Shown here: one piece after another, positions 1-9,600 of the stretch
How positions within the stretch are numbered: the first letter of the stretch is position 1
Layout of the letters: each line of letters starts with the position of its first letter
NCBI GenBank assembly: GCA_035546775.1
Contig: DASZWD010000030.1
Coordinates: 379,908 to 443,907, forward strand
Source of the DNA: Acidimicrobiales bacterium
GTDB lineage: Bacteria > Actinomycetota > Acidimicrobiia > Acidimicrobiales > JACCXE01
DNA: 64,000 bases
Reading direction: 5' to 3'
Translations under genes and position numbers: made by a program
Notes under the pieces: model-generated
The model's input: only the letters and a program-made list of their open reading frames with translations
Database searches by the model: none
Told to the model about the DNA's origin: nothing

Positions 1-849
1 ACCATCGTCCGAATGCTCACCACCATTCTCAAACCCACGTCGGGGCGCGCCACCGTGCTCGGCGTCGACTGCGCCAACGAACCCGAACGCGTCCGCCACA
101 TCATCGGCCTCGCCGGCCAGTACGCGGCCGTCGACGAGAACCTCACGGGTTACGAGAATCTGCGGATGGTCGGTCGCCTGACCCACCTTCCGAAGGCGAC
201 GATCAAGCCCCGCGCCGACGAACTGCTCGAGCGCTTCAACCTGGCGCACGCCGCCAGTCGCCCGGTGCGCACGTATTCGGGCGGCATGCGGCGCCGGCTC
301 GACCTCGCGGCCGCGCTCGTGCACCGGCCCACGGTGCTCTTTCTCGACGAGCCGACCACCGGGCTCGACCCCCGCAGCCGCAACGGCTTGTGGGGCGTCA
401 TCGAGGACCTGGTCAAGGACGGCACCACCGTGCTGCTTACGACCCAGTACCTCGAAGAGGCGGACCGCCTGGCCCAGGACCTGGCAGTGATCGACAACGG
501 CGAGGTGATCGCCCGCGGCACGCCGGCGCACCTCAAGTCGAGCTTCGGCTCCACGATCGCCGAGATCGGCTTTGCCGCCCCCCGCACGGCGCAGCGGGCC
601 CACAAGGCGCTCGCCAAGCACGCCCCGGCCGACCTGCTCGTCGACGGCCTCACGGTCGAGGTGCGCATCGACTCGGGTGCGGAGGGCGTCACCGCTCTCG
701 TGCGCGCCCTGGACGCCGCCAAGCTCAAGCCACAGCGCTTCATCGTGCGCGAACCCACCCTCGACGACGTGTTCTTGAGCTTGACGGGTCACGCCGCCGA
801 GGCGATCCCCGAGGTCGCCGACGACGAGACCGAGCGAGGTGCGGCATGA
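1..849 (+). CDS. ABC transporter ATP-binding subunit, DrrA-like (5' truncated)
   Basis: This is the nucleotide-binding subunit of an ABC-2 type exporter. It hydrolyses ATP on the cytoplasmic face and pairs with the permease that follows. The reading frame is open from base 1 (TIVRML, the residues after a Walker A lysine), so the start and most of Walker A lie before the window. Visible motifs are the signature YSGGMRRRLDLA, Walker B VLFLDEPTTGLDP and a switch histidine region replaced by TTQYLEEAD, as in DrrA-type daunorubicin-resistance ATPases. The last ~100 residues form the DrrA-type C-terminal extension (REPTLDDVFLSLTG). Its TGA overlaps the permease ATG by 4 nt (ATGA), so the two are translationally coupled. 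The substrate is unknown. Confidence 0.95.
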   Translation, partial: TIVRMLTTILKPTSGRATVLGVDCANEPERVRHIIGLAGQYAAVDENLTGYENLRMVGRLTHLPKATIKPRADELLERFNLAHAASRPVRTYSGGMRRRLDLAAALVHRPTVLFLDEPTTGLDPRSRNGLWGVIEDLVKDGTTVLLTTQYLEEADRLAQDLAVIDNGEVIARGTPAHLKSSFGSTIAEIGFAAPRTAQRAHKALAKHAPADLLVDGLTVEVRIDSGAEGVTALVRALDAAKLKPQRFIVREPTLDDVFLSLTGHAAEAIPEVADDETERGAA

Positions 850-1667
850 CCGCCGAACTGACGATCCCGTCCTACGAGGCCAAGGGCCTCGACAAGGCGC
901 GCTGGGCGGCGCAGGACATCATCACCGTCACGTGGCGCAACCTCGTCGCCATGCGGCGCGTGCCGCAGGTGCTGGTGTTCTCCACCATCCAGCCGATCAT
1001 CTTCGTGTTGATGTTCCGCTACGTGTTCGGCGGGGCGATCTCGCCCGGCGCCCAGTTCGCCAAGTATCCCTACGTCGACTTCCTGATGCCGGGCGTGTTC
1101 GTGCAGACGATCACCTTCGGTTCGATCCAGACGGGCGTGGCGCTGGCCGAAGACGTCGGCAAGGGCCTGATCGAGCGCTTCCGGTCACTGCCCATGGCGC
1201 GTTCGGCGGTGCTGGCTGGTCGCACGATCGCAGATCTGACGCGCAACGTGTTCGTGTTCACGCTCATGACCCTCGTCGGCTTCGCCGTCGGGTTCCGCAT
1301 CCACACGAACGTCTTCGCCTTCCTCGCCGCCCTGGCGCTGCTGCTGTACTTCACCTTCGCGCTGGCGTGGATCTTCTCCTACATCGGCTTGGCGATGAAG
1401 AACGCCGAGGCGGCGCAGGCCGCCGCCTTCCCGCTGGTGGCGCCGCTGGTGTTCGCCAGCTCGGCGTTCGTGCCGCTGTCGAGCCAGCCCGGCTGGCTGC
1501 AGGTGTTCAGCGCCCACCAGCCCGTCACCCTCACCGTCAACGCCATCCGGGCGCTGTGCATCGGCGGGCCGACGCTGACGCCACTGCTCCAGAGCATCGG
1601 CTGGTCGACCGCCATCATCGCCGTCTTCGCGCCGATCGCCGTCCACCGCTACCGCGCCACGGCGTAA
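846..1667 (+). CDS. ABC-2 type transporter permease, DrrB-like
   Basis: A 273-aa membrane subunit of the ABC exporter, expected in the cytoplasmic membrane. The ATG at 846 overlaps the stop codon of the ATPase gene. A ~35-residue cytoplasmic N-terminus is followed by about six hydrophobic segments. The first is near residues 50-65, and the later ones include a typical ABC-2 stretch with FASSAFVPLSSQPGWLQ, matching DrrB/ABC2_membrane proteins. Length is normal for the family. The cargo could be a drug, lipid or polyketide; the sequence does not say. A separate transcript starts just downstream for the J-domain gene. Confidence 0.92.
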   Translation: MTAELTIPSYEAKGLDKARWAAQDIITVTWRNLVAMRRVPQVLVFSTIQPIIFVLMFRYVFGGAISPGAQFAKYPYVDFLMPGVFVQTITFGSIQTGVALAEDVGKGLIERFRSLPMARSAVLAGRTIADLTRNVFVFTLMTLVGFAVGFRIHTNVFAFLAALALLLYFTFALAWIFSYIGLAMKNAEAAQAAAFPLVAPLVFASSAFVPLSSQPGWLQVFSAHQPVTLTVNAIRALCIGGPTLTPLLQSIGWSTAIIAVFAPIAVHRYRATA

Positions 1668-1718
1668 CGCTCGACTGCGTCCGCGAAGCGCGCTACACCC
1701 GATCGCTACCGTGGCGCC

Positions 1719-2207
1719 ATGGATCCCTGGCAGGTGCTCGACACGCCGCGCTCGGCCGGCGTCGAGGGCGCCAAGCGCGCCTGGCGTGAGCTCGTGGCGT
1801 TGTACCACCCCGATCATCACGCCGACATGCCGCCGGGCGTCCAGGCGCGGGCCGCTGCCGGACTGCGCCGGGTCAACGAAGCCTGGACGACGATCCGCGA
1901 CGCCGCCGGGGCGGTTCGTGCGGCCGACGACACCACCGCGCCGCCACAGGACGAGCCGGGGGTGATCTCGGTCGAAGGTGCGCCCTTCGACGCCAAGCGC
2001 CGTATCAAGCAGGCGGCCAAAGCGGCGAATCTCACCGTGAAGACGGCCGCCGACGCGACCCTCGTCGTGACCCGCGGATCGTTCGCCTCGAAGAACGGAC
2101 TCGTGCTCGAGTTGACCGATCAGGACGGCACGACGGAAGTGCGCGTTGCCGACGGCCCGCTCAGCCTGGCAGAGCCGTTGTTCGCGGCGCTCCGCGGCGA
2201 CGGGTAG
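1719..2207 (+). CDS. J-domain (DnaJ-like) protein
   Basis: A 162-aa protein with an N-terminal J-domain (residues ~1-65) containing the HPD motif (H30-P31-D32) that stimulates Hsp70 ATPase. The middle is low in complexity. The remaining ~90 residues (VISVEGAPFDAKRRIKQAAK onward) form a domain I do not recognise. There are no Gly/Phe or zinc-finger regions, so it is not DnaJ itself but a J-domain accessory protein. A -10-like TACCGT (1707-1712) ends 6 nt before the ATG, which suggests a leaderless mRNA. The 3' end overlaps the convergent acyltransferase gene by 47 bp. Confidence 0.8.
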   Translation: MDPWQVLDTPRSAGVEGAKRAWRELVALYHPDHHADMPPGVQARAAAGLRRVNEAWTTIRDAAGAVRAADDTTAPPQDEPGVISVEGAPFDAKRRIKQAAKAANLTVKTAADATLVVTRGSFASKNGLVLELTDQDGTTEVRVADGPLSLAEPLFAALRGDG

Positions 2208-3291
2208 CCGCGCGGTCACGGCCGAAGGCGGGCGCCAGCCAGTCGATGCGCTGTAGCGCTTCGTTGACCACAAGTGTGGCGGCGGTTGCCGTCACCAGCG
2301 TCACCGCGAACTTCACCGCGATGGGCCACGACGCCGCGATCACGAGCGCTCCGAGGCCCACGACAAACCCCTGGTGGACGAGATACACCCCGAAGGCACG
2401 GTCGCGCGCCCAGGCGTGCAGCCGCCCGCTGCCGGTGAACGAGCGGCGCGCCCACCCGAGAATGCCGATCACCATGCCGACGCCCGCCACGGCCGACAGC
2501 GTCATTTCGACCAGATAGGCCAGCCAGTCGGACGCGTCGTTCACGACGACGACGCGAAGGAAGAACGGCAGCATGAGCAGCTCTGCCGCCAACCCGATGC
2601 GAAGCATCACGACGCGGTGCTCGTCGACCAGGCGGTCGACGGATTCGAAGCGGCCCACGTAGAACCCGCCGATGAAGAACGCCGAGTAGTAGGCGAAGTT
2701 CGCCCAGTCCCACACCAGTGTCTGCTGCCCCGGCCACGCCCAGCGCAGCAGCACCTGGATGGCGATCATGAGTCCAACGAAGCGAACAAAGGAGCGCCGC
2801 GTGACGACGGGCTCATCCCTGCGGGCGTTCGCCTTGGCGAAGTGCGGCAGGTACAGCAGCGCGAACGTCAGCAGGTAGGCGAGGAACCACAGGTGTGACC
2901 ACGTGACGGCGACTCCGCCGATGTGCACCGGCGACCCGTTCGCGGCCACCGTCCGGTCGTGGGCGTGACGCACCTCGATCCAACCGATGAAAACGCACTC
3001 GGTGAGGCCGAACACCAGCAGCGGGATGCCGAGGCGCCGCCAGCGCTCGTTCCGAACCTCCTCGGGGGTGCGACGCTTCAACGCCGCGGCCATCGACCAG
3101 CCGGCAAGCACGAAGAACAACGGCATGTGCCACTGGTGGACGAAGAGGGCGAACACGTCGAAGCCTTGGAACGAAGCGGCGTTCTTCACGTGATACGCCG
3201 GTGTGTAGTCGAAGATCATCGCCGTGTGGAACGCCAGCAGCAGAAAGCACGCCGCGGAGCGCAGGTTGTCGATGTCGGGACGACGGTTCAT
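2161..3291 (-). CDS. Acyltransferase 3 family integral membrane protein
   Basis: A 376-aa polytopic membrane protein of the Acyl_transf_3 family, which transfers acyl groups to sugars or other envelope molecules. The N-terminus carries the family pattern with D8, R11 and H22 in the first hydrophobic segment (DNLRSAACFLLLAFHTAM). About ten transmembrane segments follow. The chosen ATG (3291) overlaps the upstream TetR stop by 4 nt (ATGA); the frame upstream of it is only the shadow of the TetR gene. It is therefore co-transcribed with, and probably controlled by, that regulator. The acceptor substrate is unknown. The 3' end overlaps the J-domain gene. Confidence 0.88.
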   Translation of the reverse strand: MNRRPDIDNLRSAACFLLLAFHTAMIFDYTPAYHVKNAASFQGFDVFALFVHQWHMPLFFVLAGWSMAAALKRRTPEEVRNERWRRLGIPLLVFGLTECVFIGWIEVRHAHDRTVAANGSPVHIGGVAVTWSHLWFLAYLLTFALLYLPHFAKANARRDEPVVTRRSFVRFVGLMIAIQVLLRWAWPGQQTLVWDWANFAYYSAFFIGGFYVGRFESVDRLVDEHRVVMLRIGLAAELLMLPFFLRVVVVNDASDWLAYLVEMTLSAVAGVGMVIGILGWARRSFTGSGRLHAWARDRAFGVYLVHQGFVVGLGALVIAASWPIAVKFAVTLVTATAATLVVNEALQRIDWLAPAFGRDRAATRRRGAPRTTALPG

Positions 3292-3971
3292 GCGGTTCCC
3301 CCGGAGATCGCACGCGTGATGAGTTCGACGGTGGTGGCGCGCACCGCCTCGGCGTCGAGCCGACCGCCGTCGGGATCGCCGAAGCGGTGGCGCGCCATCC
3401 ACGTGATCGACTCGACGATCCAGCGCGCGGTGACCGCCGCGTCGAGTTGCGGGGCGCGTCGCGCGACGTAGGTCGTGAGGTCGCGCAGCAGCCCTCGACG
3501 CACGTTGTCGTAGAAGAGCGCGGCCACGTCGGGCATGTCGCGAGCCGAGCGCTCGAGGGCGTCGAGCCCCCGCCGATGGTCGCCGATGAGGTCGAACAGT
3601 TCTTCGACGATGCGGGTGCACTCCTCGACGAAGTGGGCCGGCGGCCCCTGGCGTGCCAGCGCGGCGTCGAGCGCCGGCAGCTGCGTGATGTCGTCGAGCG
3701 CCTGACGCAACTGGGCGAGAAACCGCGGCCGCGACGCCACGGTGAGCGGCTTCGGACCTCTGGTCGCCTCGTCTGGGTCGAAGGCGTACAGCGCGCACAG
3801 CAGCAGCAGCGCCTCCTTACCCTCGACGTAGTTGTAGAGCGTGCCGACCGATACGCCGGCGGCCTCGGCCACGTCGGCCATCTGCGCCCGCGAATAGCCC
3901 AACCGGCCGAACACCTCGAGGGCGGCGTCGACGATGCCGCCGACCCGATTCGGAACCGCCACCCGCGCCAC
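3288..3971 (-). CDS. TetR family transcriptional regulator
   Basis: A 227-aa regulator. The N-terminal ~50 residues form a TetR_N helix-turn-helix (AQMADVAEAAGVSVGTLYNY). The rest is a helical ligand-binding and dimerisation domain of usual length. It starts with GTG; a -10-like CATTAT ends 6 nt upstream (TGAGCC, then GTG), so the transcript may be leaderless. An imperfect palindrome overlaps that promoter (separate entry), which argues for autorepression. The only co-transcribed gene is the acyltransferase, so this is probably its local repressor. The ligand is unknown. Confidence 0.9.
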   Translation of the reverse strand: MARVAVPNRVGGIVDAALEVFGRLGYSRAQMADVAEAAGVSVGTLYNYVEGKEALLLLCALYAFDPDEATRGPKPLTVASRPRFLAQLRQALDDITQLPALDAALARQGPPAHFVEECTRIVEELFDLIGDHRRGLDALERSARDMPDVAALFYDNVRRGLLRDLTTYVARRAPQLDAAVTARWIVESITWMARHRFGDPDGGRLDAEAVRATTVELITRAISGGTA

Positions 3972-3975
3972 GGCT

Positions 3976-4003
3976 CAATAATGAATGAACGGTTCAGTTA
4001 TTG
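3976..4003 (-). promoter_or_regulatory. Putative TetR operator and promoter
   Basis: The 27-bp gap between the LuxR-type gene and the TetR gene contains the 11-bp odd palindrome TGAAC-G-GTTCA (3986-3996). It sits inside a longer interval whose outer ends CAATAA/TTATTG also mirror each other. The arrangement overlaps the probable -10 of the TetR gene, typical of an autoregulated TetR operator. Binding is inferred, not shown. Confidence 0.55.
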
Positions 4004-6619
4004 CAAGGGTCGGCGGGCGTAGGCCGCCGCGAGCTCGACGCGCGACGACAGGCCCAGCTTGGCGAAGACGTGCGACAGGTGCGTTTCAACGGTCCGTGGC
4101 GACACGAACAGCTCCGTCGCCACCTGCGGATTGGTGCGGCCTAGGGCGACCAGGGCGACGACCCGCAACTCCGTCGGCGTGAGCGCCTCCCAACCTGTCG
4201 TCGGGCGCTTGGCCGGCCGCGGCGCGGCGCCGCGGGGCTCGGCCTGCTCGACGGCGGCGGCGAACTGCGCCCGCCGTGGGCTGTCGGCCAGCAGGGCGAC
4301 GGCCTTTTCGGCGAGCGCTGGATTGGCCTCTACCAGCGCCTGGCAGCGCAGCGACGCCGCCACCGCGCTCGGCACGCCGCCCGAGCGTGCCGCACCGACC
4401 GCCGCGTCCTCGGCCACGGCCGTCGCCACCTTCGGATCGTCGGCCTCCGTCGCCCAACCCACCAGATCGGGCACGATCAGCGACCAGCCGAGGAAGTACT
4501 TGGCGTCGCCCAGCGCGTTCCACACCATCTGCATCAGCGACGCGGCGCCCGCGACGTCGCCCTCCTCCGCCCGCCGTGTGGCGTCCGCCCAGAAGAACAC
4601 GTCGATGCCCGCCTCAGGCCCGTGCGACGCGAAGCGAGCGCGCCCCGCCTCCAGTTCGGCGCGCGCCGCCGCCGTGTCGCCGCGATGCAGGTGAATACGC
4701 GCCGCCAAGCCGCGGGGCAACAACAAGCCAACCGGTGCGCCGACGCCCTCGGCCACGAAGGCGTCGCCCGACTCGATCTCGGCGAGCGCGTCGTCCCAGT
4801 TGCCGGCCACGTACTCCAACCCGGCCAGCGCCCAGTGGTGCATCGTGGCCGCGGTGGGCTCCCCCTCCTCCAACTCGTACCGCCGACCGTCGGCGAGGGC
4901 GCGCCGGGCCTCGTCGACGCGGTCGGCGGCGAGCAGCGCCAAGCCGTAGGGGAACTCGGCCGGGATGCGCCGCGCCAGGCGCAGGTCGGCCGCCATGGCG
5001 TTCTCGCCATGGCGCAGCGCCGAAGGCACGTCGCCGGTACAGACCGCGGCGAGCGTGGCCACCATCAGGTTGCGCGCCCGCACCCGGTCGGCGCCGGTCA
5101 GCGTCTCGGCGACTGCGAGGTTGGCGGCCGCCATCTCCGCGGCGCGCCCGGCCGCCCCGTCGAGCACGAGGGCCAGCGCGAGGTCGGTCCGGCGGTCGAG
5201 GCGTTCGGCAGGTTCGAGGTCGGGGCGCTCGGCCAGCGCCGCCAGCTCGTTGACGTCGTCGTGGCTGCGGCCCGAGCGCAACAGCGCCTGCGACAGCGCA
5301 CCGCGCAGGCGCGGCCCGAGCCCGGCGTCGTGCGTGCGGTTGAGCACTTCGCGGGCGATGCGCTCGGCGTCGCCCAACCGCCCGATGGCCGTGAGCGGCA
5401 TGGCCATACCGGCGAGGAGCGCGTCGCGGCCCGCGGGATCGCGCGTGGCGCTGAGGGCGCGTTCGTAGAGCCGCACGGCCGGGCCCGGTGCGATGTCACG
5501 CACCTCTTCGGCGACCTCGCGCACGAGGTCGAGGGCGTGCGCCGCGCCCAACTCCGTGCTGAGCTCCAGGTGAGGCACGACCTCCCCCGCGGGCGCACCC
5601 GCGGCCCGCAGGGCGACAGCGGCGTCGAGGTGCATGGCGGCGCGGACCGACGGCGAGACGCCCGTATAGATCGCCTCACGGATCAGGTCGTGACGAAAAC
5701 GCAGTCGGGTGCCGTCGTCGGCGAGGATGCCGGCGTCGACGGCGGCGGCAAAGTCCGGCAGTACCGACGCCACCGGCCGCTCGAGGAGGCGCGCCGCGTC
5801 ACCCGGCGCAAACGCACGACCGAGGATCGACGCCACCCGCAACAAGTCCACCGTGGCGGGCGACAGCGTCGACACGTGCCGGCTGATCATGTGGGCGAGA
5901 CCCGGTGGCATCGAAGCGCCGCCCTCGAGTTCGGCGAGTTCGCCGTCGGCGTGCACCAGTCCGTCGGCGTCGAGCGAGACCAGCAGTTCGTGCAAGAACA
6001 GCGGGTTGCCGCCGGCGCGGGCGAGGTCGGCCGCCAGCCGCGGTCCGCACGCAACACCGAGGACCGACGCCGCGATCTCGACGACCGACGCGTGATCGAG
6101 CGGGCCGACGCGCTCGTACGTGGCCGTGGGCAACAGTTCGTCGACCAGGCGCGCCAGTTCCGGAGCCCGCGGCACCGATCGGAATGCCAGGACGATTGCG
6201 ACGGGCAGGTCGCGCAGCCGGCGACACGCCATGCGCAGCGCCCGCACGGTGTCGACGTCAGCCCAGTGCACGTCGTCGAGGGCGAGGACGACGGGCGAGT
6301 GCACCGCGATCTGCTCGACGACGCTCACGAGACGATCGGCACCGCGATAGCCCGGGACGTCGAAGGCGTCGGGCAGACCGAGAGCGTCGACCAGCGCCCG
6401 GAACGGCCGATGGCGTTCGAGGTCGTCGCCGCGGCCGGCGAGGACGGCGGCGCCGCGGGCGCCCGCGGTGGAGCACACCGACGCCAGCAGCGCTGACTTG
6501 CCGATGCCCGGCTCCCCTTCGACGAGCACGACGCGGCCGTCCCCGGCCAACGCGGCCGCCACCGCGTTGTTCATGCGTCCGACGAGCGCGTCGCGCCCGA
6601 CGAGCGAGGGGTCGCCCAT
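3998..6619 (-). CDS. LuxR family transcriptional regulator with AAA ATPase domain (LAL type)
   Basis: An 873-aa regulator of the large ATP-binding LuxR class. The N-terminal AAA/NACHT-like ATPase has Walker A GEPGIGKS (35-42) and a Walker B-like VVLALDDVHW near residue 105. A long helical TPR-like middle follows. The last ~60 residues are a LuxR helix-turn-helix (LTPTELRVVALVALGRTNPQ ... SPRTVETHLSHVFAKLGL). Such proteins are ligand-responsive activators. I chose the ATG at 6619 because the homology MGDPSLVGRDALVGR begins there and GAGGCT lies 7 nt upstream; the open frame upstream is non-homologous. Target genes are not evident; the neighbours are the TetR gene (3') and the giant-protein operon (5', same strand). 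Confidence 0.9.
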   Translation of the reverse strand: MGDPSLVGRDALVGRMNNAVAAALAGDGRVVLVEGEPGIGKSALLASVCSTAGARGAAVLAGRGDDLERHRPFRALVDALGLPDAFDVPGYRGADRLVSVVEQIAVHSPVVLALDDVHWADVDTVRALRMACRRLRDLPVAIVLAFRSVPRAPELARLVDELLPTATYERVGPLDHASVVEIAASVLGVACGPRLAADLARAGGNPLFLHELLVSLDADGLVHADGELAELEGGASMPPGLAHMISRHVSTLSPATVDLLRVASILGRAFAPGDAARLLERPVASVLPDFAAAVDAGILADDGTRLRFRHDLIREAIYTGVSPSVRAAMHLDAAVALRAAGAPAGEVVPHLELSTELGAAHALDLVREVAEEVRDIAPGPAVRLYERALSATRDPAGRDALLAGMAMPLTAIGRLGDAERIAREVLNRTHDAGLGPRLRGALSQALLRSGRSHDDVNELAALAERPDLEPAERLDRRTDLALALVLDGAAGRAAEMAAANLAVAETLTGADRVRARNLMVATLAAVCTGDVPSALRHGENAMAADLRLARRIPAEFPYGLALLAADRVDEARRALADGRRYELEEGEPTAATMHHWALAGLEYVAGNWDDALAEIESGDAFVAEGVGAPVGLLLPRGLAARIHLHRGDTAAARAELEAGRARFASHGPEAGIDVFFWADATRRAEEGDVAGAASLMQMVWNALGDAKYFLGWSLIVPDLVGWATEADDPKVATAVAEDAAVGAARSGGVPSAVAASLRCQALVEANPALAEKAVALLADSPRRAQFAAAVEQAEPRGAAPRPAKRPTTGWEALTPTELRVVALVALGRTNPQVATELFVSPRTVETHLSHVFAKLGLSSRVELAAAYARRPLQ

Positions 6620-6648
6620 AGGCCACAGCCTCGCGCGCCGGGACGCGC

Positions 6649-9600
6649 TCAGAGCACGATCTGCAACGGCTGGCTCTCCCCCGTTTCGGTCCAGTTGCCC
6701 GCCTCGTCGCTGGCGATGACCCGGTAGTAGTAGGTGCCGACGCCGAGGAACCCGGTGAGGCTCTGATCGGTGCCGTCCCACTGCACGGAGCCGTTGTACG
6801 TCGTACCGGGCGCCACCACGATGGTGCCGGCGTCGATCCGGCGCACCGCGTCACCGAGGGCGTCGTGGACGATCACGATCACGTGGAGGTTCCGGTGTTC
6901 GTTTTCGACCTGAAGGCCTGGCAGTTTCGGATCCATCACCGAATAGTTCAGCTTCACGCTCTTGGGTCCGAGCCCGAGCAGCCCGAGGTGGCGCAGCCAG
7001 ATTTGCGGTGAAGTCGTGAGCGCTTTCGCCACCGGCGACGTCACGTCCACCGCCACACCGAAGCTGTGGTCGGGCGTCACGTGCCCGACCCGATCGACGG
7101 CGCGGTAGGTCACCGTCGAGCGACCCTCGGGCAGCTCGAAGGGAGCGGTGTAGGTGACGAAGCTGCCGGCGTTACCGATGCGGTACTCGATGTGGTCGAC
7201 GCCGGAGCTCTGGTCGCCGTCGTTGGCGACGAGCGCCACGCGGGGCAACCTTCGATACCAGCCCGCTTGCGCGGGATCAGGCGGCAGGATGCGGTGACTG
7301 ACCGTGGGCGTCGACAGGTCGACCTGGAACGTCGAGAGCGCGACGGCCGAGTAACGCCCGGCGTTGTCGCGCACGCGGGCGCGCACGTCGTGGATGCCTT
7401 CGGGGATCGACTGCGAACCAGTCGGCGTGAACAACGGTCCGCCGTCGACCGACACGACGAGCGACGTGGGATCGACACCCGCCGTCGTGTCGGTCGACGA
7501 CACGCTGAACGTCGGGCTCGCGGTGTACCACCCGTTCGTGTCGGGCGCGGCGGGCACCGCCGCGATGGCGACGGACGGGTCGTGCGTGTCGACGTTGAAC
7601 GTCTGGCACTGCTGGCTCTCCGCGTTGCCGGCGACGTCGACCGCGCTCCAGCACACCGTGCTCGCACCCTCGCCGAGCTTGAACGGTGCGGTGTAGGCCG
7701 TCGGCGTGCTGCCGTTCACGCTGTAGAAGATGCCAGTGCCGGTGCCGCCCGACAGGCCGGATCCGTCGAGTTTGTCCGTGCCGAGGAACGTCACCCACGG
7801 AGCGGTGACGAACCAGCCGTGCTCGCCGTCGGGCGCTGCGGGCGACGACAGCAACGCCGTCGTCGGCGCCACGTGGTCTACCTTGATCGGCGCCGAGTTG
7901 AACATCGGCGAGGGCGTCGCCGGGTCCTTGTCGTCGTAGAGACGGTTCTGGACCCGGTCGATGGGCGTGAAGTGCACGACGTGGACGCCGCTGGCCGGGA
8001 TCTCGCCGAACACGCTGCACACGTTGAGATCGGGGCACGGCTTCTCGTCGTTGCCGTCGACGCGGTACGCCCACGCCGGGATATTGCCTCCCGAGCCCTC
8101 ACTACCGTCGCTGTTGAACCCGTCGAAAGAACCGATGAGCGAGAAGTTCGGCGGTGTCTTGTACCACCCGTTGGCACCGTCGGGATCGGGGAACACGTTG
8201 ATGAACGACTGACTGCCCGGAGGCGTCTGGTCGAGGATCACCGTCGTGTCGAGCGTCGACACGTTGCCGGCGCGATCGACGGCGAACACCCGGATCGTCT
8301 TGGCGCCGTCGCCCGACGTTTGCAGGTGGAATTCATGAGGTTGCCCGTCGTTGACGCAACTCGACAGCACGAAGTCACCCAGGGAATTCCCGTTTGCGTC
8401 GGCGTGCGACTCGGCGCAACCCAAATACGACAGGTTCGCCTTGTCCGTCTGGTCGACAGCGCTCGTGGCGATGGTGATGTCACGCGTGCCGGTGAACGAC
8501 ACGTAGTGGTCGCCGCCGCTCGCCCAGCGGCCGCCGCCCACCACGATCGGATCGGTAACGACCGGCGCGGTGTTGTCCACGCCGATGAGGTCGTCGGCGA
8601 ACGACGGCGCCGGCTCGTAGCGGCACTGACTCGGCGGCGACCCGCTGGTCGGCGGGCACGCCTGGCCGGCGACGCTGCTCGACCCGGCAGAGGTGAACAG
8701 GACCCACTCACCCTCGGTCATGTTGGTGAGTTGCACGAGGGCATGGGAGACGCTCGTCGCGTTGGTCACCTGGAGCGCGCCGAGCACCGGGATGTGGGCG
8801 CCGAAGCGTGTGCCACACGGATTGGCGTCGCTCGCCGGGCCGACGCCGTCCATGGCGTGCGGATCGTCGATCGGCTGCGGGTCGGTGCCGTCCGGCTGGT
8901 CCTTCTTGAAGCCGCACACGTTCACCGTGAAGGTGCTCGTCGGCGCCTGCGCCGTCACGTAGGCGTTGACGACCCCGCTGTGCCAGTACGAGGCGAAGGG
9001 ATCGAGGTCGCTCTTGCCGGCGAACGTCGCCTCGACCAGACCAGGCTGACCGGGGAACCCGGGCTGGGCCAGGGACGGGTCGAGCACGATCGAACTGCAG
9101 TCGCTGCCGGCGCCGGGCTGCGGCGTCGGCGGCGTCGGCCCGCTGAGCAGTCCGGCGATCACTTTCACGATGCCACCGCCGCCACCGCCGCCACCGGTGT
9201 AGGTGGCGAAGTTGCCGGGGATGGTCTCGCCGCAGCCGCCGTTGCCTCCGTTGGCGTGCACACTGCCCGACCCGAGGTCGACCTGTTCGCCCATGAGCAC
9301 GACGGCGCCGCCGCCGCCACCGCCGTAGGGATAGGTCGTCTGGCTATCGGGTCCGTTCGTGCCGTCGGCGGTCACGGCGCCACTCACCACGAGGTGCTTG
9401 CCGCTCAGCGTGACGGCACCGCCCCCTCCGCCCGGCAGGACGAACGCCTGCTGCGGTCCGTTGCCATTGGCGCCGGCTTCCGTCGTGGGGTCGTTCGCCG
9501 CGATGTTGCCGAACGACGACCCACCGGGGAAGTGATTGCCGTCTTCGCCGCCCTCGCCGATATGGCCGCCACCGCCGAAGCCGTTGGTGCTGCCTGCCGT

